Position numbers and translations under genes: made by a program. Positions 28,189 through 37,248 of a stretch of DNA of 64,000 nucleotides are shown piece by piece. Numbering within the stretch: the stretch's first letter is position 1; every line of letters starts with the position of its first letter. Under the pieces are notes generated by a model, which was given only the letters and a program-made list of their open reading frames with translations, ran no database searches and was not told the DNA's origin. Origin of the DNA: Microbacterium sp. T2.11-28 (lineage in GTDB: Bacteria; Actinomycetota; Actinomycetes; Actinomycetales; Microbacteriaceae); NCBI RefSeq assembly GCF_950097975.1, contig NZ_CATNHF010000031.1, forward strand, positions 1 to 64,000, written 5' to 3'.

Positions 28189-28776
28189 ATGAGCACCACC
28201 ACTGCCGCGGCGGCTGGCAAGATCCAGCCCCGCCTGAAGCAGAAGTACCAGGGCGAGATCAAGAAGGCGCTGCAGGACGAGTTCGGCTACTCGAACGTCA
28301 TGCAGATCCCCGGGATCGTCAAGGTCGTCGTGAACACCGGTGTCGGCGAGGCTGCTCGCGACAGCAAGGTGATCGAGGGCGCGGTCGACGACCTCGTCAA
28401 GATCACCGGCCAGAAGCCGATCGTCACGAAGGCCCGCAAGTCCATCGCGCAGTTCAAGCTGCGCGAGGGCCAGGCCATCGGCGCGCACGTCACCCTCCGC
28501 GGCGACCGCGCGTGGGAGTTCCTGGACCGCCTGGTCAACCTGGCGCTGCCCCGCATCCGCGACTTCCGCGGCCTGTCGCCCAAGCAGTTCGACGGCCACG
28601 GCAACTACACGTTCGGTCTGCAGGAGCAGTCGGTCTTCCACGAGATCAACCAGGACAAGATCGACCGCGTCCGCGGCTTCGACATCACGATCGTCACCAC
28701 GGCGAAGACGGATGACGAGGGTCGCTCGCTGCTGCGCCAGCTCGGGTTCCCGTTCAAGACGGACGACGCCCAGTAA
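28189..28776 (+). CDS. rplE: 50S ribosomal protein L5
   Basis: 195 residues, slightly longer than usual because of an Ala-rich N-terminus ([28 protein letters not shown]). L5 binds 5S rRNA and contacts P-site t[23 protein letters not shown] and [27 protein letters not shown] are diagnostic. In most bacteria rpsN follows; here a 67-nt gap leads straight to rpsH. Confidence 0.96.
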   Translation: MSTTTAAAAGKIQPRLKQKYQGEIKKALQDEFGYSNVMQIPGIVKVVVNTGVGEAARDSKVIEGAVDDLVKITGQKPIVTKARKSIAQFKLREGQAIGAHVTLRGDRAWEFLDRLVNLALPRIRDFRGLSPKQFDGHGNYTFGLQEQSVFHEINQDKIDRVRGFDITIVTTAKTDDEGRSLLRQLGFPFKTDDAQ

Positions 28777-28843
28777 CACCCATCACGAAGGTCGGCTGTC
28801 GTGTAACGGCATCCGAAACCGCTGAACAAAGGAAACACACGAA

Positions 28844-29242
28844 ATGACGATGACAGACCCGGTCGCAGACATGCTGACCCGTCTGCGCAACGCGAACTCG
28901 GCGCACCACGACACCGTGTCGCTGCCGAGCTCCAAGCTCAAGACCCACATCGCCGAGATCCTCCAGCAGGAGGGCTACATCGCCGGCTGGGAGGTCTCCG
29001 ACGCCCGTGTCGGCCAGACCCTCACCATGACGCTGAAGTACGGCCCGAACCGCGAGCGGTCGATCGCCGGCATCAAGCGCGTCTCGAAGCCCGGTCTCCG
29101 CGTGTACGCGAAGTCCACCGAGCTCCCCACGGTGCTCGGCGGCCTGGGCGTCGCGATCCTGTCCACCTCCTCCGGTCTTCTCACCGACCGCCAGGCCGAG
29201 CAGAAGGGCGTGGGTGGGGAAGTCCTCGCCTACGTGTGGTGA
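28844..29242 (+). CDS. rpsH: 30S ribosomal protein S8
   Basis: 132 residues, standard. S8 binds the central domain of 16S rRNA and in E. coli represses the spc operon. [33 protein letters not shown] and the ending [21 protein letters not shown] fit the family. AAAGGAAACACACGAA precedes the start. The gap upstream, where rpsN is usually found, has no coding potential. Confidence 0.96.
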   Translation: MTMTDPVADMLTRLRNANSAHHDTVSLPSSKLKTHIAEILQQEGYIAGWEVSDARVGQTLTMTLKYGPNRERSIAGIKRVSKPGLRVYAKSTELPTVLGGLGVAILSTSSGLLTDRQAEQKGVGGEVLAYVW

Positions 29243-29248
29243 TCTGAC

Positions 29249-29785
29249 ATGTCGCGTATCGGACGTCTTCCCATCGACATCCCCGCCGGCGTGACCGTCA
29301 CGGTCGCCGGCCAGGACGTCGCCGTCAAGGGCCCGAAGGGCGAGCTCTCGCTCACCGTCGCGAGCCCGATCGAGGTCACGGTCGAGGAGAACCAGGTTCT
29401 GGTCTCGCGCCCCGACGACGAGCGCGCCTCGCGCTCGCTGCACGGGCTCACCCGCACCCTGATCAACAACAACATCATCGGCGTGACCCAGGGCTACACC
29501 AAGGGCCTCGAGGTCGTCGGCACCGGTTACCGCGTCGCGCAGAAGGGCGCCGCGGTCGAGTTCGCCCTCGGCTTCTCGCACCCGGTGCTCGTCGAGCCCC
29601 CGACCGGCATCACGCTGACCGTCGAGGGCAACAACAAGCTCACCGTCAGCGGCATCGACAAGCAGGCCGTCGGCGAGGCAGCAGCGAACATCCGCAAGAT
29701 CCGCAAGCCCGAGCCGTACAAGGGCAAGGGTGTGCGGTACGCCGGCGAGGTCGTTCGCCGCAAGGCCGGAAAGAGTGGTAAGTAA
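29249..29785 (+). CDS. rplF: 50S ribosomal protein L6
   Basis: 178 residues, standard. L6 lies near the factor-binding site. Two tandem RNA-binding-like domains, with [18 protein letters not shown] at the start and the C-terminal [29 protein letters not shown], are intact. Six nt after rpsH and two nt before rplR. Confidence 0.96.
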   Translation: MSRIGRLPIDIPAGVTVTVAGQDVAVKGPKGELSLTVASPIEVTVEENQVLVSRPDDERASRSLHGLTRTLINNNIIGVTQGYTKGLEVVGTGYRVAQKGAAVEFALGFSHPVLVEPPTGITLTVEGNNKLTVSGIDKQAVGEAAANIRKIRKPEPYKGKGVRYAGEVVRRKAGKSGK

Positions 29786-29787
29786 TC

Positions 29788-30147
29788 ATGGCTGTCAAGT
29801 CGAAGACCGACGCTCGTACGCGTCGTCACCTCCGCCTTCGCAAGAAGGTCGTGGGCACCGAGGTGCGTCCGCGCCTGGTGGTCACCCGTTCGGCCCGCCA
29901 CGTCTTCGTCCAGGTCGTGGACGACAGCAAGGGCCACACCGTGGCCTCGGCCTCGACCCTCGAGACCGACCTGCGCGGGTTCGACGGTGACAAGACCGCC
30001 AAGGCCCGCAAGGTCGGCGAGCTCGTGGCCGAGCGCGCGAAGGCCGCCGGTGTGTCCGACGTCGTGTTCGACCGTGGCGGCAACCGCTACGCCGGACGTG
30101 TCGCCGCGATCGCCGAGGGCGCCCGCGAGGGAGGTCTGAACCTGTGA
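29788..30147 (+). CDS. rplR: 50S ribosomal protein L18
   Basis: 119 residues, standard. L18 binds 5S rRNA and delivers it to the large subunit with L5. [37 protein letters not shown] and the ending [26 protein letters not shown] are characteristic. Its stop overlaps the GTG start of rpsE by 4 nt (GTGA). Confidence 0.96.
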   Translation: MAVKSKTDARTRRHLRLRKKVVGTEVRPRLVVTRSARHVFVQVVDDSKGHTVASASTLETDLRGFDGDKTAKARKVGELVAERAKAAGVSDVVFDRGGNRYAGRVAAIAEGAREGGLNL

Positions 30148-30845
30148 GCGATGCAGTGAACAACCAGAATGTGGAGAACGAAGTGACCGCCACTGAGCAA
30201 GCAGCCGGGCAGACGGCCACGGCTGCGGCCGAGGCGCCCGCCGAGCGCGAGCCGCGTCGCGGTGGTCGCGAGCGCAACCCCAACCGGGACCGCAACTCGC
30301 GCGACCGCAACGAGAGCCAGTTCCTCGAGCGCGTCGTGACGATCAACCGCGTGTCGAAGGTCGTCAAGGGCGGTCGCCGCTTCAGCTTCACGGCGCTCGT
30401 CGTCGTGGGCGACGGCAACGGCCTGGTCGGCGTCGGCTACGGCAAGGCCCGCGAGGTGCCCCTGGCCATCTCCAAGGGTGTCGAAGAGGCCAAGCGCAAC
30501 TTCTTCCGCGTTCCCCGTGCCGGCTCCACCATCCCGCACCCGGTGCAGGGTGAGGCCGCCGCCGGCGTCGTGCTCCTTCGTCCGGCCGCCGCCGGTACCG
30601 GTGTCATCGCCGGTGGCCCGGTGCGTGCCGTGCTGGAGTGCGCCGGCATCCACGACGTGCTGTCCAAGTCGCTGGGTTCGTCGAACACGATCAACATCGT
30701 GCACGCGACGGTCGAGGCGCTCAAGCAGCTCGAAGAGCCCCGTGCGGTCGCCGCGCGCCGTGGTCTGGACTTCGACCAGGTCGCGCCGGCCCGTCTGATC
30801 CGTGCCGAGGCCGAGGCCATCAAGGCACAGAAGGTTGGTGCCTGA
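30144..30845 (+). CDS. rpsE: 30S ribosomal protein S5, with N-terminal extension
   Basis: 233 residues. The first 55 or so are low complexity (Ala/Glu, then Arg/Asn/Asp-rich), longer than in E. coli. The S5 core starts near [41 protein letters not shown]5 helps form the mRNA entry channel and affects accuracy; [11 protein letters not shown] lies in the loop where spectinomycin-resistance changes occur, and it looks normal. GTG start by overlap with rplR. Confidence 0.95.
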   Translation: MSDAVNNQNVENEVTATEQAAGQTATAAAEAPAEREPRRGGRERNPNRDRNSRDRNESQFLERVVTINRVSKVVKGGRRFSFTALVVVGDGNGLVGVGYGKAREVPLAISKGVEEAKRNFFRVPRAGSTIPHPVQGEAAAGVVLLRPAAAGTGVIAGGPVRAVLECAGIHDVLSKSLGSSNTINIVHATVEALKQLEEPRAVAARRGLDFDQVAPARLIRAEAEAIKAQKVGA

Positions 30846-31030
30846 TGGCTGCTCGTCTGAAGGTCACGCAGGTCAAGTCCAAGGTGAGCGAGAAGCAGAA
30901 CCAGCGCGACACGCTGCGTTCGCTCGGTCTCAAGCGGATCGGCGACTCGGTCGTCCGTCCGGACGACTCGCAGACGCGCGGGTACGTCAAGACCGTCGCA
31001 CACCTCGTGAAGGTTGAGGAGATCGACTGA
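30845..31030 (+). CDS. rpmD: 50S ribosomal protein L30
   Basis: 61 residues, standard. Begins [40 protein letters not shown], which is diagnostic, and ends [14 protein letters not shown] 30845 overlaps the rpsE stop by one base and its own stop overlaps the rplO start by one base, so the three are coupled. Confidence 0.96.
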   Translation: MAARLKVTQVKSKVSEKQNQRDTLRSLGLKRIGDSVVRPDDSQTRGYVKTVAHLVKVEEID

Positions 31031-31641
31031 TGGCCGAGAAGGCTGAGAAGGCGACCGACGCGGTCGTCGAGAAGAAGGACGCTCCGGCCAAGAAGGCTTC
31101 CGCTTCGGCGGCCGCCAAGGCCGAGGCCGCCCCCAAGAAGGCAGCGCCCAAGAAGGACGACGCCAAGAAGGCGGCGCCCAAGAAGGACGCCGTCGAGTCG
31201 CGCCCCGGCGTGCTCAAGGTCCACCACCTGCGTCCGGTCCCGGGTGCCAACACCGCCAAGACCCGTGTCGGTCGCGGTGAAGGCTCCAAGGGCAAGACCG
31301 CCGGCCGTGGCACCAAGGGCACCAAGGCCCGCTACCAGGTGAAGGTCGGCTTCGAGGGTGGGCAGATGCCCCTCCACATGCGTACGCCGAAGCTGCGCGG
31401 GTTCAAGAACCCGTTCCGCGTCGAGTACCAGGTGGTCAACCTCGACAAGCTCGCCGAGCTGTACCCGACCGGTGGCGACGTCACCGTGAGCGACCTGGTC
31501 GCCAAGGGTGCGGTGCGCAAGAACGAGAAGGTCAAGGTGCTCGGCACCGGCGACATCTCGGTCAAGCTCACCGTCGCCGTCGACAAGGTCTCGGGTTCGG
31601 CCGAGCAGAAGATCGTCGCCGCGGGCGGTTCGGTCAAGTAG
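31030..31641 (+). CDS. rplO: 50S ribosomal protein L15, with N-terminal extension
   Basis: 203 residues where about 145-150 is usual. The first 57 residues are an Ala/Lys-rich repeat ([17 protein letters not shown]) with no fold; the L15 core begins at [41 protein letters not shown]15 is a late 50S assembly protein. No internal start with a good Shine-Dalgarno removes the extension. Last gene before the spc terminator. Confidence 0.94.
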   Translation: MAEKAEKATDAVVEKKDAPAKKASASAAAKAEAAPKKAAPKKDDAKKAAPKKDAVESRPGVLKVHHLRPVPGANTAKTRVGRGEGSKGKTAGRGTKGTKARYQVKVGFEGGQMPLHMRTPKLRGFKNPFRVEYQVVNLDKLAELYPTGGDVTVSDLVAKGAVRKNEKVKVLGTGDISVKLTVAVDKVSGSAEQKIVAAGGSVK

Positions 31642-31649
31642 TCCTGTGA

Positions 31650-31687
31650 CAGGGGCCGACCCGGCTCGACAGCCGGGTCGGCCCCTG
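31650..31687 (+). terminator. Terminator after rplO
   Basis: A perfect 17-bp stem (31650-31666 with 31671-31687) and CGAC loop, followed by TTG. One of the strongest hairpins in the window; it separates the ribosomal run from secY. Confidence 0.85.
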
Positions 31688-31693
31688 TTGCCG

Positions 31694-31699
31694 TACTCT
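31694..31699 (+). promoter_or_regulatory. Possible secY -10 box
   Basis: TACTCT, 53 nt before the secY TTG start. A -35 would fall inside the terminator stem, so the assignment is weak. Confidence 0.35.
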
Positions 31700-31746
31700 G
31701 GTTGACGGCGTGTCCCGACACGCCGCCGTCCATCTGGAGGAATCTC

Positions 31747-33075
31747 TTGTTCAGCGCCATTGCGCGGGTCTTCCGCACGCCGGATCTTCGGCGGAAGATC
31801 GCCTTCACCCTGGCGATCATCGCCATCTACCGCCTCGGTGCGCACGTGCCGACGCCGTTCGTCGACTTCCCCAACGTCCAGACGTGTCTGGACCAGACGG
31901 GATCGACCGACGGACTGCTGTCGCTCGTGAACCTGTTCTCCGGCGGCGCGCTGCTGCAGCTGTCGATCTTCGCGCTCGGCGTCATGCCGTACATCACCGC
32001 GACGATCATCGTGCAGCTGCTGCGCGTCGTGATCCCGCACTTCGAGACGCTGTACAAGGAGGGTCAGGCCGGCCAGAGCCGCCTCACCCAGTACACGCGG
32101 TACCTGACGATCGCGCTCGCGCTGCTGCAGTCGACCACCCTCGTGACGGTCGCCCGCTCGGGTCAGCTGTTCCCGACCGGCACCGGCGTGCCCGAGTGCG
32201 AGGCGCTGCTGACCGAAGAGGCGTGGTGGGCGCAGCTGCTCATGATCATCACGATGACCGCCGGAACGGGCCTCATCATGTGGTTCGCCGAACTCGTCAC
32301 CGAGCGCGGCGTGGGCAACGGCATGTCCATCCTCATCTTCACCTCGATCGCCGCGACCTTCCCGGCGGCGCTGTGGGCCATCCAGGCCACCAACGGCTTC
32401 GAGGTCTTCCTGCTCGTCCTCGCCGTCGGCATCGCGGTCGTGGCCCTCGTCGTCTTCGTCGAGCAGTCGCAGCGGCGCATCCCGGTCCAGTACGCCAAGC
32501 GCATGGTCGGGCGTCGTACCCTCGGCGGCACGAACACCTACATCCCGATCAAGGTGAACATGGCCGGCGTCGTGCCCGTCATCTTCGCCTCGTCGCTGCT
32601 GTACATCCCCGCGCTGATCGCGCAGTTCAACCAGACCCCCGACGCCGACGGCAACGTCCCCGGTTGGGTCTCGTGGATCCAGGCGTACTTCACGACCGGC
32701 GACTCGCCGATCTACATGGCCGTCTACTTCCTGCTGATCATCGGCTTCACCTACTTCTACGTCGCGATCACGTTCAACCCGGTCGAGGTCGCCGACAACA
32801 TGAAGAAGTACGGCGGGTTCATCCCCGGCATCCGCGCCGGCCGTCCCACCGCCGAGTACCTCGACTACGTGCTGACGCGCATCACGCTGCCGGGCTCCAT
32901 CTACCTCGGTCTCATCGCCCTGCTGCCGCTCATCGCCCTGGCCACCGTCGGCGCGAACCAGAACTTCCCGTTCGGCGGCGCGTCGATCCTGATCATCGTC
33001 GGCGTCGGCCTCGAGACGGTGAAGCAGATCGACGCCCAGCTGCAGCAGCGGCACTACGAGGGACTGCTGCGATGA
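31747..33075 (+). CDS. secY: Preprotein translocase subunit SecY
   Basis: 442 residues and ten membrane helices forming the protein-conducting channel. TTG 31747 is chosen over the upstream in-frame start at 31702 because GGAGG lies 6 nt upstream and the actinobacterial SecY start FSAIARVFRTPDLRRKI follows. ERGVGNGMSILIF, RRIPVQYAKRMVGRRTLGGTNTYIPIKVN and the C-terminal GGASILIIVGVGLETVKQIDAQLQQRHYEGLLR are conserved. Stop overlaps the adk ATG by 4 nt. Confidence 0.96.
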   Translation: MFSAIARVFRTPDLRRKIAFTLAIIAIYRLGAHVPTPFVDFPNVQTCLDQTGSTDGLLSLVNLFSGGALLQLSIFALGVMPYITATIIVQLLRVVIPHFETLYKEGQAGQSRLTQYTRYLTIALALLQSTTLVTVARSGQLFPTGTGVPECEALLTEEAWWAQLLMIITMTAGTGLIMWFAELVTERGVGNGMSILIFTSIAATFPAALWAIQATNGFEVFLLVLAVGIAVVALVVFVEQSQRRIPVQYAKRMVGRRTLGGTNTYIPIKVNMAGVVPVIFASSLLYIPALIAQFNQTPDADGNVPGWVSWIQAYFTTGDSPIYMAVYFLLIIGFTYFYVAITFNPVEVADNMKKYGGFIPGIRAGRPTAEYLDYVLTRITLPGSIYLGLIALLPLIALATVGANQNFPFGGASILIIVGVGLETVKQIDAQLQQRHYEGLLR

Positions 33076-33659
33076 CCGCGGCGCGGCTCCTGATCATCGG
33101 CCCGCAGGGCTCCGGCAAGGGTACGCAGGGCGTCCGCATCGCCGAGGCACTCGGTGTTCCGGCAGTCTCGACCGGCGATGTGTTCCGGGCCAACGTCAAG
33201 GACGGCACGGAGCTCGGCCAGCAGGTCAAGGCGCTCATCGATGCGGGCGACCTGGTTCCCGACGAGCTGACGAGCGCGATCGTGCGCGACCGGCTCTCGC
33301 AGGACGACGCGGCACGGGGCTTCCTGCTCGACGGCTACCCCCGCAATCTCGGGCAGGTGGGCGACCTCGACGCGTTCCTGGAGTCGCGCGGCGAGCCGCT
33401 GACCGCGGTCATCGAGCTCTCGGTCCCGCGGGCGGAGTCGATCCAGCGTCTGTCGCTGCGCGCGGCGGAGCAGGGTCGCGCCGACGACAACGAGGAGTCG
33501 ATCGCCAAGCGCCTCTCGATCTACGAGTCGGAGACCGCCCCGATCCTCGACGTCTATCGTGAGCGCGGCATCGTCGACGAGATCTACGGCGTCGGGTCGC
33601 TCGACGAGATCACCGACCGCATCATGGCGGCGCTGTCCGCCCGCGGCATCACCGCCTGA
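33072..33659 (+). CDS. adk: Adenylate kinase
   Basis: 195 residues. Interconverts ATP+AMP and 2 ADP. P-loop GPQGSGKGT (10-18), TGDVFRANV, LLDGYPRNLGQ and a short lid (EQGRADDNEESIAKRLSIYE) without the four-Cys zinc site, typical of actinobacteria. ATG 33072 overlaps the secY stop. Two nt before map. secY-adk-map order is the usual one. Confidence 0.96.
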   Translation: MTAARLLIIGPQGSGKGTQGVRIAEALGVPAVSTGDVFRANVKDGTELGQQVKALIDAGDLVPDELTSAIVRDRLSQDDAARGFLLDGYPRNLGQVGDLDAFLESRGEPLTAVIELSVPRAESIQRLSLRAAEQGRADDNEESIAKRLSIYESETAPILDVYRERGIVDEIYGVGSLDEITDRIMAALSARGITA

Positions 33660-33661
33660 CC

Positions 33662-34495
33662 GTGGGACTGCGCCGCTCGCTCTACAAGACGCCCGCACAG
33701 CTGCGGTCGATGGTCGAGCCCGGACTCATCACGGCTGCCGCCCTCGACGCGGTGCGCGCGCTCGTGGCGCCCGGCGTGACGACGGCGGAGCTGGATGCGG
33801 CGGCCGCCGAGGTGGTGGCCGCGCGCGGCGCCGAGTCCAACTTCCAGCTCGTCCGCGGCTACCGTCACACCACGTGCGTGTCGGTGAACGAGCAGGTCGT
33901 CCACGGCATCCCGGGCTCGCGCGTCCTCGAGCCGGGCGACATCGTGTCGATCGACGCCGGAGCGCAGTTCAAGGGCTGGAACGGCGACTCGGCGATCACG
34001 ATCGTCGTCCCCGATCCGTCGCGTCCCGAGCTGGTCGCCGCACGCGAGCGGCTGTCGGAGGTGACGCAGACCTCGCTGTGGGCCGGGATCGCCGCGCTGG
34101 CGTCGGCCGCGCGCGTGGGCGAGGTCGGCGACGCCGTGCAGACGTCGATCGAATCCTCCGGCGAGGGATACGGCATCCTGCGCGACTACGTCGGGCACGG
34201 CATCGGCCGCCGCATGCACGAGGGGCCGACCGTCTTCAACTACCGGGTCGCCGACCTCGGACCCGCCGTCCGCCCGGGACTGTGCCTGGCGATCGAGCCG
34301 ATGGTCGTCGCCGGTTCCGAGGCCACGCTGGTGGAGGACGACGACTGGACCGTCTCGACGGTCGACGGCTCCGACGGCTGCCACTGGGAGCACAGCGTCG
34401 CCGTCCACGAGAACGGCATCTGGGTGCTGACGGCCGCCGACGGTGGCGCGGCAGGACTCGCGCCCTTCGGCGTGACTCCGACGCCCATCGCCTGA
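33662..34495 (+). CDS. map: Methionine aminopeptidase, type I
   Basis: 277 residues. Removes the initiator Met from nascent proteins. The five metal ligands are in their usual settings: two Asp (SIDAGAQFKGWNGDSAIT), His (GHGIGRRMHEGP), Glu (LAIEPMV) and Glu (CHWEHSVAVHENG). GTG 33662 gives MGLRRSLYKTPAQLRSMVEPG. End of the secY-adk-map set; the repeat-flanked cassette begins 20 nt later. Confidence 0.95.
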   Translation: MGLRRSLYKTPAQLRSMVEPGLITAAALDAVRALVAPGVTTAELDAAAAEVVAARGAESNFQLVRGYRHTTCVSVNEQVVHGIPGSRVLEPGDIVSIDAGAQFKGWNGDSAITIVVPDPSRPELVAARERLSEVTQTSLWAGIAALASAARVGEVGDAVQTSIESSGEGYGILRDYVGHGIGRRMHEGPTVFNYRVADLGPAVRPGLCLAIEPMVVAGSEATLVEDDDWTVSTVDGSDGCHWEHSVAVHENGIWVLTAADGGAAGLAPFGVTPTPIA

Positions 34496-34514
34496 CCCGT
34501 CCCCTCCTTCTTTC

Positions 34515-34597
34515 GCCGAGCCGACACGCTTGTGCCGAGCCGACACGCTTTGCGCGGTTCGGGACGTGTCGGCTCGCACCTATCCTGTCGGCTCGGC
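34515..34597. repeat. 83-bp four-copy palindromic element A
   Basis: Two head-to-tail copies of GCCGAGCCGACACGCTT (34515-34531 and 34534-34550), a 13-15 nt centre, then two inverted copies of the core (GTGTCGGCTCG 34566-34576; TGTCGGCTCGGC 34586-34597). Inner and outer copies can pair, giving a long interrupted hairpin. It matches element B base for base over most of its length without gaps. Not protein coding on either strand. Confidence 0.85.
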
Positions 34598-34697
34598 TCG
34601 GTGCAGGGGCCCCTCCCCAGCCGCGCGAAACGGAGGAGGCACCACCGACCGCGGTGCGGAGGGATGACGCGGAGGCGACGGTGACGACCATGGGGCG

Positions 34698-35693
34698 ATG
34701 CGACTCGACGATGCATCCCGCTGGCTCCGCTCCCGCTCGCAGATCGAGCAGACCGGCGTACCCGCGCGCACGCTCGCGGCGCACGTGCGTCACGGCCGGC
34801 TGCACCGCGTCGATCGGGGGTGGTACGTCGACGGCGCGAGCTGGCGGGAGTGGTCCACGGAGGATCGGCATCTGATCCGCGTGATCGCCGCACAGCGTCG
34901 GCGCGGCGGGGGCACGGCAGGCGGGGTGTTCTCACACGTGTCGGCCGCAGTGCTGTGGGGCCTGCCGCTCGCGCGCTGCGAGCCCCCGCGGGTGCACGTC
35001 AGCGGTGCGGCGACCAACGGGCACGTCCGGGCGGGGGAACCGGCCGTCGCACGGCATGAAGTCTCCGTCGAGGAGAACGACGTCGCCGTGATCGGCGGCA
35101 TGCGCTGCACGTCCCTCCCGCGCACCGTCGCCGACGTGCTGCGCTCCTCATCGGAGGAGACGGGCATCTCCCTGCTCGACGCGGCGCTTCGCGCGGTCGC
35201 GGGCAGCGGGGACTTCGCCCACTACGACGAGACCGCCGACGAGGACCTGCGGGAGGAGGTGGCGCGTCGCCTCCCTCCCGGCGCGCGCGGAGTCCGCCGT
35301 GCCCGTGCACTCCTCGAGATGGGCGACGGCCGCGCGCAACTGCCCGGCGAGAGCATCAGCAGGCTGTATCTCCGGCACATCGGCTTCGCGCCGCCGCGGC
35401 TGCAGGTTCCGATCGACGGTCCGAGGGGGACGCGCTACTTCGCGGACTTCGGGCTCGACGACGCCGGCGTCTGGGGGGAGTTCGACGGTCGCGCCAAGTA
35501 TCTCGACCCGGCCGTCCGGGGGACCGGCATCGACGTGGCGGCGACGATTCTCGCCGAGAAGGAGAGAGAGGACTGGATCCGCGGCACGACCGGGCGCCGC
35601 GTCGTCAGGTGGACCGGTCAGGACATCCGCGACGCCGGCACGCTGCGTGCCCGCCTGGCCGCGTTCCGTGTCTTCCCCCGCTCGCAGCGATGA
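34698..35693 (+). CDS. AbiEi-like winged-helix protein with DUF559/Vsr-like nuclease C-terminus
   Basis: 331 residues. Residues 1-50 (SRSQIEQTGVPARTLAAHVRHGRLHRVDRGWYV) look like the AbiEi N-terminal winged helix. Residues 70-170 resemble the AbiEi middle part (FSHVSAAVLWGLPL; TSLPRTVADVLR). From about 215 a restriction-endonuclease-like core follows: Glu218, Asp250 (YFADFG), Glu261-Phe-Asp263-Gly and Lys267 (GEFDGRAKY), then EKEREDWIRGTTGRRVVRW. That ExDG arrangement is seen in DUF559. DNA binding and cutting are inference; no AbiEii toxin is adjacent. It lies between two matching 83-bp palindromic elements. Confidence 0.7.
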   Translation: MRLDDASRWLRSRSQIEQTGVPARTLAAHVRHGRLHRVDRGWYVDGASWREWSTEDRHLIRVIAAQRRRGGGTAGGVFSHVSAAVLWGLPLARCEPPRVHVSGAATNGHVRAGEPAVARHEVSVEENDVAVIGGMRCTSLPRTVADVLRSSSEETGISLLDAALRAVAGSGDFAHYDETADEDLREEVARRLPPGARGVRRARALLEMGDGRAQLPGESISRLYLRHIGFAPPRLQVPIDGPRGTRYFADFGLDDAGVWGEFDGRAKYLDPAVRGTGIDVAATILAEKEREDWIRGTTGRRVVRWTGQDIRDAGTLRARLAAFRVFPRSQR

Positions 35694-35702
35694 GGCCCGG
35701 GT

Positions 35703-35785
35703 GCCGAACCGACACCCTGCGTGCGAGCCGACAAGGTGCGTGCGGTAGGAAGCGTGTCGGCTCGCACCAAGCATGTCGGCTCGGC
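35703..35785. repeat. 83-bp four-copy palindromic element B
   Basis: Same length, order and orientation as element A: GCCGAACCGACAC (35703), GCGAGCCGACA (35723-35733), GTGTCGGCTCGC (35754-35765), TGTCGGCTCGGC (35774-35785). The right half is nearly identical to element A and the left half has several changes. It starts 9 nt after the stop of the nuclease-like gene. Confidence 0.85.
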
Positions 35786-35810
35786 AACTCCCGGCCACGG
35801 CGGGAGACGG

Positions 35811-35838
35811 AGGGGAGGGGAGGGGAGGGGAGGGGGGA
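35811..35838 (+). repeat. AGGGG pentamer microsatellite
   Basis: Five perfect AGGGG units followed by extra G residues. Six closely spaced G-runs on one strand could form a G-quadruplex. It lies about 90 bp before the DsbA-like gene. Confidence 0.8.
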
Positions 35839-35925
35839 TAGTCACGGGGCGGTGCACAGGGGGCGCATAGCGGCGGGTGCGAGAATGGATGGTCGGTCGG
35901 TGGCCGACCGGAGAGAGGCGTGGGC

Positions 35926-36603
35926 ATGGCGAAGGCAGCAGCGGGCAGGACCAACTGGTTCGCGATCTGGACGAGCGTGGCGGTCGTGGCCGTCGTGGCG
36001 ATCCTCGTCGTCCTGGTCATGTGGATGAACAACCGCGCCACCGACCCGGGTGTGGCCCCCGACGCCAGCGGGATCAACCAGGAGACGGGAGCGATCGTCT
36101 TCGGCGACGGCCCCGACACGGTGTCCACCTGGGTCGACTTCATGTGCCCGTTCTGCGCCCAGTTCGAAGCGTCCGAGGGGGAGACGATCACCCAGCTCGT
36201 CGAGGACGGCCGGATCACCCTCGAGGTCCACCCCGTCGCGATCCTCGACCGCCTCTCGCAGGGCACCGAGTTCTCCAGCCGCTCCGCGTCGGCGATGTAC
36301 GCGGTGGCCGAGGCCGATCCCGACAACGCCTACGCGTTCCTGGTCGCGATGTACGACAACCAGCCCGCGGAGCAGTCGCCCGGTCTCACGGACGAGGAGA
36401 TCGTGCAGATCGCGAAGGATGCCGGCGTCGACGTGACCGCCGATCTCGAAGCGGCCATCCTCGACCACAAGTTCCTCGACTTCGCGAAGAGCCAGTCGCT
36501 CCCCGAGGGCGCCACCGGCACGCCGACCCTCGCGGTCAACGGCGAGCTCGTGCAGGTGACGGGCGACCCGCAGACCGACATCGTGGCGCGCCTCACGCAG
36601 TAG
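35926..36603 (+). CDS. Membrane-anchored DsbA-like thiol oxidoreductase
   Basis: 225 residues. One N-terminal membrane helix (about 15-36) anchors a thioredoxin-fold domain outside the cell. The active site is Cys74-Pro-Phe-Cys77 in [11 protein letters not shown]; the cis-Pro loop is GTPTLAVNG. It probably forms or reshuffles disulfides in exported proteins. ATG 35926 is preferred to GTG 35920 because GGAGAGAGG is 7 nt upstream of it. Position between map and infA, with the repeat cassette beside it. Confidence 0.85.
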   Translation: MAKAAAGRTNWFAIWTSVAVVAVVAILVVLVMWMNNRATDPGVAPDASGINQETGAIVFGDGPDTVSTWVDFMCPFCAQFEASEGETITQLVEDGRITLEVHPVAILDRLSQGTEFSSRSASAMYAVAEADPDNAYAFLVAMYDNQPAEQSPGLTDEEIVQIAKDAGVDVTADLEAAILDHKFLDFAKSQSLPEGATGTPTLAVNGELVQVTGDPQTDIVARLTQ

Positions 36604-36624
36604 GCGTCCTGCGGCGGCCACGGT

Positions 36625-36653
36625 TTGCCGGGTCGCCTCCTATCACGTACACT
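36625..36653 (+). promoter_or_regulatory. Promoter of infA
   Basis: -35 TTGCCG (36625-36630), 17-bp spacer, -10 TACACT (36648-36653). The leader is about 90 nt. Confidence 0.75.
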
Positions 36654-36748
36654 GGATCTTTGGTGCCTTGCGCCTTCATTGGCGTGTCGACAGCACTGAA
36701 TCCCAACCACCCGCAGACCGGCCGGTCTGCACAAGCGTCAGCGAGGCT

Positions 36749-36970
36749 ATGGCTAAGAAAGACGGTGTCATCGAGATCGAGGGCACGGTGTCCGAGGCGC
36801 TCCCCAACGCGATGTTCCGCGTGGAGCTCACCAACGGACACAAGGTGCTCGCCACGATCTCCGGAAAGATGCGGCAGAACTACATCCGCATCATCCCCGA
36901 GGACCGTGTCGTCGTGGAGCTCTCGCCCTACGACCTCACCCGCGGGCGCATCGTCTACCGCTACCGCTAG
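36749..36970 (+). CDS. infA: Translation initiation factor IF-1
   Basis: 73 residues, standard length, a single OB-fold ([73 protein letters not shown]). IF-1 blocks the A site during initiation. ATG 36749 starts the family N-terminus; upstream in-frame sequence is leader. GCGAGGCT gives a modest Shine-Dalgarno. It is followed 64 nt later by rpmJ, the usual order. Confidence 0.97.
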   Translation: MAKKDGVIEIEGTVSEALPNAMFRVELTNGHKVLATISGKMRQNYIRIIPEDRVVVELSPYDLTRGRIVYRYR

Positions 36971-37034
36971 ACCGGTCGAGAAGTAACACCCCAGGCACAG
37001 CGCCTGCCCGGTGAAGACAGCGAAACAGGAAATC

Positions 37035-37151
37035 ATGAAGGTCAACCCCTCCGTCAAGCCCATCTGCGACCACTGCAAGGTCATCCGCCGCCACGGGCGC
37101 GTGATGGTCATCTGCAAGTCCAACCCGCGTCACAAGCAGCGCCAGGGCTGA
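37035..37151 (+). CDS. rpmJ: 50S ribosomal protein L36
   Basis: 38 residues, starting [30 protein letters not shown]. The three Cys and final His form the zinc ribbon (C-x2-C-x12-C-x4-H), so this is the zinc-binding C+ form. AACAGGAAATC precedes the start. Three hairpins separate it from rpsM. Confidence 0.96.
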   Translation: MKVNPSVKPICDHCKVIRRHGRVMVICKSNPRHKQRQG

Positions 37152-37154
37152 ACC

Positions 37155-37176
37155 GGCGGATGCCACGGCATCCGCC
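37155..37176 (+). terminator. Hairpin 1 of the rpmJ-rpsM gap
   Basis: GGCGGATGCC (37155-37164) pairs with GGCATCCGCC (37167-37176). No T-run. The tip matches the terminator at 8778-8807. Confidence 0.55.
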
Positions 37177-37217
37177 CCGCGCACTCCACAACTGAACACA
37201 CACAGGCAGTCTCAGAA

Positions 37218-37242
37218 CCCGCGTCCGGCGAACGGACGCGGG
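37218..37242 (+). promoter_or_regulatory. Hairpin 2 of the rpsM leader
   Basis: CCCGCGTCCG (37218-37227), GCGAA loop, CGGACGCGGG (37233-37242): a perfect 10-bp stem about 70 nt before rpsM. Confidence 0.5.
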
Positions 37243-37248
37243 GGACAC

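Noticed and set aside
30820-33054. 744-codon minus-strand open frame opposite rplO/secY
   Set aside because: Charged low-complexity translation; antisense shadow of conserved genes.
34236-34935. Short frames across palindromic elements A and B
   Set aside because: They are produced by reading the repeat; both elements give similar peptides in several frames, as expected for non-coding repeats.
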